A stretch of 64,000 nt of DNA from positions 116,759 through 180,758 of the forward strand of contig JAFKAC010000107.1 of the NCBI GenBank assembly GCA_025766275.1. The letters run 5' to 3'. The position numbers and the translations under genes were made by a program. The notes beneath the pieces are model-generated. The model was not told the origin of the DNA, made no database searches, and saw only the letters and a program-made list of their open reading frames with translations. Of the stretch, positions 47,295 through 56,758 are shown piece by piece (the first letter of the stretch is position 1; each line of letters starts with the position of its first letter). This stretch comes from Lactarius indigo. Taxonomy: Eukaryota > Basidiomycota > Agaricomycetes > Russulales > Russulaceae.

Positions 47295-48637
47295 ATGTGC
47301 GTCGCCTTCTGGTCCCTCACGCACCCGGAATACGCACTGTGCGTCTCCTTCACACCTTCCTGAGCGCGCATGTGCAATCTAGACATGCCCCGCTGACCGT
47401 GGGAGGAGCCTAGCATCCTATGTGCGAACCGCGACGAGTTCCTGGGCCGGCCAACACTGCCAGCCTACTTCCATTCATTCGAAGCCCTGTCCCAGCCTGC
47501 CTCTAACCCTGATGCCCCCCCGGCGGTCCAACGCGACCAAGGCACAGGCAGTGTCCTCTCTGGCCGCGACATGCTGGCCGGGGGTACCTGGCTGGGCATC
47601 AACCGGACCACTGGACGCGTCGCCCTCATGTGAGTACCCAACGCAGTTTGCTTCCATGCATCACGACTCAGAAGCTCCCCGCCCTTTCCCCCCCTCCTCC
47701 CCCTTTCGCATCATGTGCCCGTATGCAGAACGAACATCACAGAACCGCCCGCGACGTACGCTTCGTCCAGGGGTACGCTCGTCTCCTCGTTCCTGGGTGA
47801 TCCCAGTGGGGACCTCGCGGGCGATGCAGCCTCTTTGACGCGCCAAACCACGCGCTACGCCGGCTTCAACCTTCTCCTTCTTGAGCCCCTGGCGTCTTCC
47901 TCCGCCTCCGCCTCCACGCTCGCTTACGACGCGCGACTCGTCAGCAACGACGGCGGTGGTGGGCCTATCCACGCACGAGCGGCGACGGACGCCGAGCGCG
48001 CCTGCGGGGGCATGTCGAACGGGGTCGACGGGCACGGCGGGGATCTGTGGCCGAAAGTTGTGCAGGGGAAGGACGAGCTGGGAAACGTGCTCGACGAGTT
48101 TTCTCTGGGCCCTGGGATGGATGAGCCGGACGAGGACGAGCGTCTTGCGGGGCGGCTGATCGAGCTCTTGACGTGCGTGTCAGCTTCCGGTCTTGTTCCG
48201 CGTACGGTGTTCGCCCATTGCCTTTTTTTTTTCGTCTCACCAAAAAAAAAAACATGCAAAACCATCTGCCTCTCTTTTTGGCTTTACCTTGTCGCCTGTC
48301 ATATGGGGCTGAGCTTGAACTGACCCGTTTGTTCCGTCCTTGCCACCCCCCATTTATTTCTCCTTATAGTGCCCATTTGCCGATCCCTCCTCCTCGAGAA
48401 CGCGCGGAGCTGAAAAATACAATCTTTGTTCCTGTCGTCGACATAGGAGCTACCAAGCCAGACACGCCCCATGGGTACTACGGGACTCGCCTCGCTCAAG
48501 TTGTCCTCGTCAGGCGCAATGGACACGTCACGTATATCGAGCGCGATGTGTGGCTTCTCGACACCACAGGCGCGCCTGTGCGGGCTGGCGCAACCGATTT
48601 GAGGGCCTTTTCTTTCCGCCTGGGGTCCGACTCATAA
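47295..48637 (+). CDS. TANGO2: TANGO2/NRDE family protein
   Basis: Member of the NRDE (DUF833) superfamily. Human TANGO2 loss causes metabolic crises; roles in Golgi organisation, acyl-lipid and haem handling have been proposed, and the biochemical reaction is uncertain. The ATG at 47295 gives MCVAFWSLTHPEYAL; the conserved N-terminal Cys2 is present. After an intron come ILCANRDEFLGRPTLPAYFH (the NRDE motif), SGRDMLAGGTWLGINRTTGR, ALITNITEPP and SSRGTLVSSFL. DARLVSNDGGGGPIHARAAT diverges from the usual VSN-R-HPF style. A longer intron of about 195 bases (48175-48369) contains facing T and A runs. The last exon has ERAELKNTIFVPVVD and YYGTRLAQVVLVRRNGHVTY, ending at TAA 48635-48637. The length near 330 residues fits the family. 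Confidence 0.88.
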
Positions 48638-49126
48638 GGGGTGGGGGTGATGTTTGTAGAATCGCGCGTTAATCAGAAATATAGAAGTGATGAGCGTATG
48701 CATGCCTTCATCTTAGCGAAATGAAAGCCTTCTCGCGCACATGATTCAGGGAAGCACGGTGGAGGGGTGTCTATTAACACAAGAGTATGGGTATTTCCAT
48801 GTGCTGTAGCGGAGAGTAAACAAAGCTGTCCATAATCATGCTTCCTAGAACACAACATGCAGAGCGGATGTGCGCAGGCGTAATTAGCGCGCACGCAAAA
48901 TACCGGTGCAGAGCAAAGATAGTACAAGGGAGCGCCAGAAACGGAGAGTTTTGAATAACGTGGCACGGAGAGAAGAGAAAAGAAAAGGGGGGTATTGCTA
49001 ATTAGAGACGTGAGACAGAAAAAAACAATGCAGGGATAAGAGCAGGATAACAGATTAGGGTACATAAGATAGGCAAGAATAGCGTCATTCAAGGAGCAGC
49101 CTAGAGCCCGTGGGCCTGGAACGCTC
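48638..49126. other. Convergent 3' region
   Basis: Space between the stops of the TANGO2 gene and the Zn2Cys6 gene; expected to hold both 3' UTRs. No coding exon is supported. Confidence 0.6.
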
Positions 49127-50603
49127 TTACATGACGCTATGGAATTCCGGATGACCATCGAGATCCTTGGGGTACCCGTGCACGCCGTTACGTTCCGGCA
49201 ATGGAGGGAAGTATGGGTTGTATGCGCTACCCTGTGCCTGCGAGAGCGCATGCCATTCCTGTAGTTGTGCAGCCCGGATCGGTGCCGCCTCGTTCGACGA
49301 CAATGGTGTGATCACGTCGCTGTCCGGTGGCGTCGATAACGACTCATACCCCGTAACCGAGGTCGAGTCGTTGCCCGCGGCGTAGGGCTCCGCACAACAC
49401 TGACTGGAGGGGGACAAATAAGTATATATGACGTCGTCAGAGTGGAGCAGCGCTTACTGTAAAATATCGCTGAGTTCTTGGATACGCCGCGTGAGAGAAC
49501 ATGGGGCGTGACCACTGTGTTCTTGCAACCCGCGCATTACACCAATGGCACCATGTAGCTGCTGCGACAGCCCGACCAAGACCGCGTTTGTATTAGGATT
49601 CGCGTGACATGGGCAGTAGACGTCCCCGCGGGAGTCACTCCCGTGGGAGCGATACCTTGGGTCGGTGCTTGTGTCCGAGTGATACGCGCCCGGGGGTTGC
49701 AAGTAGGGGCTGTATGAAGAGCCTGTTGATCCCTCACTTGAAGAGGCACCGCCGTTACTGGGGCCATATTGCATCGCATGTTCATGGTATGACGCAGATG
49801 GGGGCCCCTGCGGGGGGAACATGTGGTATGGGGAAGCTTGAGCCGAGTCTGGAGATGGGGAAAAACGGTAGGGGAAATTGTGGGAAAGGTCTCCAGGCTC
49901 GGACTTGATCGGTGTGTGCGACGCTGAGGTATTTGGTTGGCCAACGTCAAAGGAGCTGCGCTGTCGACGAAGGTCCAGACGCATACCCGGAGGACGTTTA
50001 GAAGCACGCGAGTGCCACTTCTCATTTGGGTCACCGTCACAAAAGTTGGCGTCTGCCCAGCGGGGATGGGGCTTGCCTGCAACGCGAAGGTACAAGTCAG
50101 CGAAAGGACGTATGCGAAAGGTAGTCAGTCTTACCACGGAGCTCACGAACTAGACTTTCTAGCTCGGCGATTCGATTACGGAACCGCGTGTTCTCGTCGA
50201 CATTCGGGTCGTCTCTAGAGTGGGGTGAGGAGACGGTCGGCTAATTCGAGGGATCGACACGGACCTGATACTAGGGTCATCGATCTCATAGACACAGAGA
50301 CCAGTCTGGGGGTATGTAAGCGATACATCCTTGGGGCTAAGGAAGGATAATTACCAGGCCAAGCTGGATGCAGCGCTGACAAGGGCGCTTACGGTCACAC
50401 TAAAAAGACGCGATGAGAGGAAGAAGGGGGGGCCGAAGAGGACAAGTACGGACCTTTCGCTTGGAAGTGTGACAGTTGAGGCAGGACTGGGTGGTGCGGT
50501 TACGCCTGCGTTTCCTATGATCGATGTCGAGACTGAATTCATACGCAGAGGTAGACTCCGCCTTGAGGTGAAGAGTGGGCTCGAACTGAGGCTGAGCGTC
50601 CAT
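49127..50603 (-). CDS. Zn2Cys6 transcription factor
   Basis: Fungal binuclear zinc-cluster DNA-binding protein. The ATG at 50603 gives MDAQPQFEPTLHLKAES. A basic run, DHRKRRRNRTTQ, precedes the cluster. CLNCHTSKRK is joined by splicing to CDRKRPCQRCIQLGL, and then TGLCVYEIDDPSIR supplies the sixth cysteine. A leucine-containing coiled-coil-like exon (RFRNRIAELESLVREL) follows, suited to dimerisation. The rest is Ser/Pro/Tyr-rich (SPYLQPPGAYHSDTSTDPRY) with a Cys/His patch (DVYCPCHANPNTNAV) and helical LVGLSQQLHGAIGVMRGLQE. It ends GHPEFHSVM at 49127. The whole protein is only about 400 residues and I see no fungal-specific transcription-factor (middle homology) domain. No biosynthetic cluster is adjacent, so targets cannot be guessed. 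Confidence 0.85.
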
Positions 50604-50717
50604 GTGAGCGGAAACGGGAGATGAGTACGGTGGAGGAGAGGGGAGGTATTTGAGGAGAACGGACTCACCTTTGAGATATATAATAGCGGAATGGCAGGAG
50701 AGGACAGAACTTCATCA

Positions 50718-50770
50718 ATTATTATTATTATTTTATTTAATATTATTAGATAATAATATATTAATATATA
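50718..50770. repeat. AT-only block with (ATT)n
   Basis: Starts with four to five ATT units and continues as almost pure A/T to GGGTTGACGG. It lies about 120-170 bases upstream of the Zn2Cys6 start codon, where it could act as a nucleosome-free or TATA-like region. Confidence 0.75.
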
Positions 50771-51175
50771 GGGTTGACGGTTCGATCTGGACGGTTCGAC
50801 GGACGGCGGCCAGGGACGGCAGTTTGACAGCTCGTGCGACTGGCCGGCTCTCTCATGTTCTTTTTTCGCTACCAGCGGTGCTCCTCCAAGGCGCGACTCT
50901 CGCTCTCCCATGCCACATCACAGCCGCAGCTCTTCTCTCCATTACCATTATATCCATATCTATCTCCGTTCACATCAAATCAACAGACCGACTTTCCATC
51001 CCCGCCATCTTTTAATTCATTTACGTCTTTGGGTAAACAACGTACTTACCCACCCTTTCGTCATCATCCCCAGGAACCCCCTACCAAACCCATTACCCCC
51101 GGAACTCCTGTTTCCCTGAATTTTTCGTTCCGGGATCAGGTCCCTTCTCTCAGATCTCCCTCTTCTTGGTTCGTT

Positions 51176-51598
51176 TTAAAGTAAACCGTCTTCGCCTGGT
51201 TTGCAAAAAACGAGCATACCGTCCTGCCGGCATCCCTTGTAACAAACCGTACTGCCTCCGTTGAAAGTCTCGCATGTCGTGCACTCCCCACCCCTCGTGT
51301 GATAAGGTCCTCGTAGATTACTCTGATATGACTCCGTACAAACTTTATGCGTGCCATCGATATGAGACGGTGTCCTACCCGGCGAGAGCGTGAACGACGT
51401 CACTGGCATCATGGGCCTGCCTCGGTGCTGGCCAGACGACGAGCATTCCTCGCCAGATTCACTTTCCCGCTTTGCACACGTGAGCACGCCACATCCGCAT
51501 TTTGCCAGGGAACCTGCCTTCCAAAACCTTTCATCTTGTATTGTACACGTTGCAAGACTCCGCGTGTGTCGGTTCGGGCCAGTTAACGGGTTCTTCAT
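51176..51598 (-). CDS. Unassigned cysteine-rich open frame (140 codons)
   Basis: Frame from an ATG at 51598 with 11 cysteines, including AKCGCGVLTC and GECTTCETFNGGSTVCYKGC. There is no signal peptide, so it is not a typical secreted cysteine-rich effector as it stands. No homolog is recognised. The cysteine spacing may be chance in GC-rich DNA. Low confidence that it is a gene. Confidence 0.2.
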   Translation of the reverse strand: MKNPLTGPNRHTRSLATCTIQDERFWKAGSLAKCGCGVLTCAKRESESGEECSSSGQHRGRPMMPVTSFTLSPGRTPSHIDGTHKVCTESYQSNLRGPYHTRGGECTTCETFNGGSTVCYKGCRQDGMLVFCKPGEDGLL

Positions 51599-54424
51599 CC
51601 GTGAGAATTGTCTAAACTTTCCATTCTTTCGGCCCCACCTTTGCGGAACTACCCAGCGCCACGACTTGCGCGCTCCGAATCAGTGACAATCTATGAAGAA
51701 GCGGCAGTATTTACTTCGGCTCTCGCATTTTGTCGCCCTCTCTCTCACTATGGGGAGGGTCTTGGGCTCTCCTAGATCGAGAGTCTGACGTCGGTCTCCA
51801 CCCTTCAATTAGGGACCACCGACCAGAAATGAGACCACCTCGGCCTGTATTGGCAGGTCGACTGATCAATAGGCCCACGCTCCCAAAGGCTATTATCGAA
51901 ACTTTGTTCGTCATGCGTGGGTACAGGTGACCCAAATTCGGCGGAGATTCTCCGGAGAGATGGCCAGGGTTAAACCGGTGTACGGCACCTAGCACAGGTG
52001 AAAAAAGGTGGCAGCACCTTTGCTCATACACACGCACACGGTCGGGCAAAGCTAGAAAACAACGAATCTCGTCATTCCGACATGCTTCCGCCGCCCTGCC
52101 GTGTGTGTGTTATTCACAGAAGACCTGCTGCCGTTGGAGTCATTCCAATGACGCCTGTCCCAAATTTGCGGGAAATGAAATACTTCCAGTCATTCGTTGA
52201 GACAGCTTGAGCCCGACTCTTTGTGAAAAAATGATTCTTTCGTAACTGGGGTGAGGAGGGGACATTCTGTGGAGTCAGGGACCCCGCAAGGGGGACTGCT
52301 TGCTGATCATTCACGCCCTTTCCTTCCTTCGACGCTATAGTCACCGAAGGAAGGACCCAGGCTCAAGAGAATCAAGAACGAGGACGGTGCCTGCTTTTTG
52401 AGATCGCAATCAAGCGACTAGAGTTTTGGACATCACGTGTTTGGCCTCCTCGGAATTAAGCGTACAACTCCGAGCCCCAGTTGTGTTCCTTGCCACTGAG
52501 CGCGCAAAACAGCGACAAAGCAAAGAAGCAATACTTCGATCTACCCAACCTTGGGTTTCGGTGCTGTAGGGCCACCTCCCTCCATCAACCAGAGTTCACC
52601 CCATCGCAACCATTTCGCTTCCCAAGAGCTTCGTCGCGTTCGCAACTATGTTCAAGTTGGAGCGCATTTGACCACTTCTGGGATCATGCCTGCGTAGCAT
52701 CAACCATCAAAGGGGGGAGGGATACCCATCAAGTTGGATCTGCAGAGCATCGCAGGCGACACTTCCTAAAACGTGCAGTGGAGCTCACTGGCTTGAATGG
52801 GTTTGCATCTGTACATTTTCGTCGAACGACCCAACTTCGGTTTGTGGCGCTCCGCGTACGACACTCGGACAGCCCCTTTGATGATGCGTTCTCTCCCTCG
52901 TTATCAGACCAGCCTCCCAGGCCTATCCCGTTCCGTCGCCTGAGGACTTGGTGGCTCGGGTATCACGCTTTCGACACACTCCCCCGAGGGTTCACCATCA
53001 CTGAACGGGCGTCCGATCCCTGCACTTGGTCTCCCGATCCCGCGCAAATAATTTTTATAGCAAAACGCACACAAACTAGGCGCGGGCGAATGAATACAGA
53101 TATTTCATTTCGCTTGTATACTCCACGTGCAGGTGAATCCTGTCGTTCCAGGTTTCCAACCCGCGGGGCTTTCCTCGCGCCAATATGGTGGTCTCTCGGG
53201 AGATTTGCTTTCTAGACCGTCTCTTCTAAGATAATCGACGGACGCTGTGTCCCATTCAATGACCATTGCTTTTCCTGCCTAGCGTCTCAGCCGTGCTTCG
53301 CTTCTCGTGCAGTACCGGATCTAGTGTTACCAAGGAATCACTCCACTTCTCGTTCCCCGCGGTCTCCCGGGCTTCGTCCTCTAACTAGGACCGGATCTTC
53401 TCGAAAAACAGAAGGGCCTGGCCATTGACGCACTATATGTCGCCTGGCTGGCGACGACCCTTACCACTCAGGCATGATGTCCTACCTCATTCACCGTCAT
53501 ACAAGCTGCGCTGCGGAACGTTATGTGATCCTTGCACCCTCCGACGCGGACCATCATTAATCCACCAATTAGAGCGTTTTTGCTTCGCTAGCCTAGCACC
53601 CTTGGCGTCATCTAGGAGAACAGGCCATATCCAGGATGGAAGTCTAGACGTCATAACGTAAGAGAAGCTAAAGGGCGGCGGTCAAGCCTATCCTGAGATG
53701 CGTTATTCAAGTACGCATATCGGGGCTCACCTTTCTAGAGGACAACTGTAGTGGCTTGACAACGTCGGGAAAGAAGCTGACACCTTTCCGATGTGTTGCA
53801 GTGGCACCGGAGGCGAGCGCAATCGGAACTAGTCTGCAATTAAAGACCCTCGGTGTAGTATATCCGTGAATGGAGCGAGGCGATGGGCTAACGATGGATG
53901 GAGCTCATACTCTATCGCAACGACGTTCATGCTTGAGCCGAAGACACTAGACTCATTGCGGAACACCCTTGGTATCACAAATCGCAGGACCGATAGCCAG
54001 ATGTCTGTCTGCTGGCCATGCAGGGACGATAAGACACGTTACTTTGTGATCGTACCTAATGTGTCCAGAACCCGTTTAATGAAAAGCACCCGTACAGCCG
54101 CCTTCAGTGGCGCAAGAAGATTCTGGACACACTGTTATCTTGAAAAGTGATGGATCAAGTCTTCGCGTGCGAAGGGCGCGCCTTTGGATGGTGGTGCTTG
54201 TGGCTTCTTGGGGTGATTTGTTGGGACGTTTACTCCGCCGACGTGCTCGGCGTGCAATCGGCATGTGTGGGTGGTGTAGCAACGCGATTGCCCTTGATTG
54301 AATGCATGGAAGGATGAGAAGGCTGTTAATAGATGGTCATCGCTGAGACGAAATGTCGTTGTCGTTGTCATTTCAGAAATGAGCGTTGAAGGTTAATGAA
54401 CGTTCGTTCCTCTATGAACACGTT

Positions 54425-54463
54425 GTAATAATTTAACAAAATAATAATAATAATAAATTAATT
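54425..54463. repeat. AT-rich block with (AAT)n
   Basis: TAATAATTTAACAAAA followed by five to six AAT units and AAATTAATT, about 110 bases upstream of the phosphatidylserine synthase start. In reverse complement it resembles the block at 50718-50770. Confidence 0.7.
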
Positions 54464-54571
54464 CAATTCGCACGTGCCTTCCTGATTTGGACGAGGTTGT
54501 TGGCTCCAACGGGGCGGCAGTGCGTCAGTGCATACAACGCGTTGTCCCACTTGTTTCCTACCTTCATCATT

Positions 54572-56758
54572 ATGCAACACTCTTCGTCTGAAGATGATGG
54601 AAAGTCCTCGCCTACGTCTCCTGTAGACGACCGGGGTTCTACTATACTATCAGCGCCTGAGGCCCCAGAGCCAGCGCCGGGTCTTAACGGGAATCCTGTT
54701 CACTGTTCGCGTCACACAACCCCTTCCATCCAGAAAATGATAACTCACCTGTTCTTCCTTGTGACACAGGGTACGACGTACGTGGACCTTTCTTCTTGTT
54801 CCCACATTACCGATTCGGGCAATAACAAATCGCGGCGTATCCATTGTCGCAGGCTGACCGCACCGAACCGTATACCCGGATAGAGCCATTCCAAGAACAT
54901 CAGGATACCAGCATCGAGTTGAGAAGAAAACACCATTTTCATATTTGACTCGCTTATGTTCACACCGACCCCTTACATAGATTCTTTTATAAGCCAGTAA
55001 CGCTCACCTCTCTGGCTGTCGCGCTAGCCGCGTTGGGGTATGTGGCGACGACACAGGACGTGCTCGAAGAGGGTCGAGATAAGCGAAGAGTGTAAGCTTT
55101 CTTACCATGCACTCGTTGGGCGCTTTGTCGATGAATGCACAGGGGGGCGTATGCCGCCGTTGCCGGCTTCCTCGTGTTTTCAATGATCCAATTCCGTGAC
55201 GGACCCTTCATTCGGCCTCACCCCGCGTTTTGGCGCGTTGTCCTTGGGCTCAACCTTTTGTATGAACTTGCCCTCGTGTTCTTGCTCTTCCAGGACTTGA
55301 ACTCCGCCCGTGCCATGATGACGTACCTTGACCCCAATCTGGGTCGCCCTCTCCCTGAAAAAAATTACGCCGAGAATTGTGCGTTCACACCACAGAACAT
55401 TTGGGTAACGACACTTTCGCCTCGCGTCACACTCTTTCTGACATGTTCTGACATGTTGCACGCAGAACGCCATTGACATTTTCTGTTTGGCGCATGCACT
55501 GGGCTGGTTTGGGAAAGCCTTGATCTTGCGAGATTACTGGTTCTGCTGGGTAATTTTCAATTCGTGGCTGTTGTTGATTTTCCATCGGCTAACCTGCCTT
55601 ATTGAGATTCTAAGTGTTGCTTTTGAGCTTGCCGAGTACAGTCTTCAGCACCAGCTAGCTAACTTTGCCGAGGTATGTGGTTACCATTATCTCGTTGTCG
55701 GCCCCGCAACTGAGCTCGATCTTCTAGTGTTGGTGGGACCACGTCAGGACCTTCCCTGTCTCTCTATCTGACGGTTTTAATCTCAACGTCCTTTGTCTCG
55801 TAGTGGGTCTTGGACGTATTGATATGTAACTGGTTGGGAACCTACGCCGGTTAGTTCCTACGTCTGATATCCATCTCCGAGATGGGCGCTCATCAATATG
55901 TCAGGCATGAAGGCATGTCAATACTTCGAAGTGAAGGTGGGTTGGTATGGAAATATACCTGATAAGTCGGAGCTCACGCAAGCCGCGAAGCATTATACAT
56001 GGCGAGGCTTCCGCCAAAGTCGTGGCATCCGATCTAAGACAAAACGAGTGTTCACGCAATTTTCGCCCCACGACTTCACAGCATTCCACTGGCATGGAAC
56101 CGCGTCCTTACTACACTACGTGACGGTTGTCGTGCTGCTTGCTGTCTTCCTCGCGGCAGAGCTAAACCCCTTCTATCTAAAGGTTTGCGTCATCGACACC
56201 CTCTCATTTCACGATGTGATAACCCTGACCGAACCGTGTGTTGGCTTTCAGAGTCTCCTTTGGATGGAGCCCGACCACCCATTTGTGATCGCCAGGTTAG
56301 CGGGTGTGTTTCTTTGCGCTCTCCCCGCCGTTCGCGAACTGTATCAATACATCAACGACCCAAGGTACGGGACAACCATTTCCTTATTCTCGTTGTTGCG
56401 CTTCTCCGGCTTGACATTTTTACGCGATCTTGCGCTCCTCAGGAAGGCGGTGAGAATGGGGCAGCACGTTTGGCTATTGCTCGCTACGATCGGCACAGAG
56501 TTGTTGGCCATTGTCAAGTGGAGCAAAGGTCAGTTCCCTGCTCCCTTGCCGACACCCGTAAAGATCGCTTGGTCATTCGGGGCGGCACTGTTAGTGCTTT
56601 ATCCAGTCGGTCAGGTGAGTGTTCTCGTAAACTTGTTTTCGAAGCACTTACTAAGAGCGCCTAATCGGGGGCTCTTGTTCCACTTGTAGTTTGGCATGCC
56701 CAGCGCTCGCCGATATCTACGGGGGCGCTTGCGCACGCCAAGGACCAAGGTTCAATAA
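54572..56758 (+). CDS. Base-exchange phosphatidylserine synthase (PTDSS family)
   Basis: Integral membrane enzyme of the animal/plant-type PSS family, which makes phosphatidylserine by swapping the head group of phosphatidylethanolamine or phosphatidylcholine for serine in the ER. The ATG at 54572 gives MQHSSSEDDGKSSPTSPVDD; the next one or two exons are tentative. From about 54853 the exons are clear: ADRTEPYTRIEPFQEHQDTS, intron 54918-54980, FFYKPVTLTSLAVALAAL, FRDGPFIRPHPAFWRVVLGL, MTYLDPNLGRPLPEKNYAEN, HALGWFGKALILRDYWFCW, FELAEYSLQHQLANFAECWW, DHWVLDVLICNWLGTYAGMK, HYTWRGFRQSRGIR and FLAAELNPFYLKSLLWMEPD. It ends LYPVGQFGMPSARRYLRG...KVQ with TAA at 56756-56758. These segments follow human PTDSS1/2 closely in order (FxNGPFxRPHPAxWR, WWDQxxLDxLxCN). 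It has eight or more membrane helices. About ten short introns. Confidence 0.9.

Larger units (their letters stand above)
50604..54571. other. 4 kb gene-poor stretch between AT-rich blocks
   Basis: No recognised gene. A 244-codon frame at 52481-53215 (+) lacks an ATG and family similarity. A cysteine-rich frame lies at 51176-51598 (-). AT-rich trinucleotide blocks sit near both ends (50718-50770 and 54425-54463). The left part serves as promoter of the Zn2Cys6 gene, the right part as promoter of the phosphatidylserine synthase gene. Confidence 0.55.

Noticed and set aside
52481..53215. 244-codon open frame on the + strand
   Set aside because: It starts without an ATG, has an arginine/serine/proline-heavy composition and matches no family; probably chance openness.
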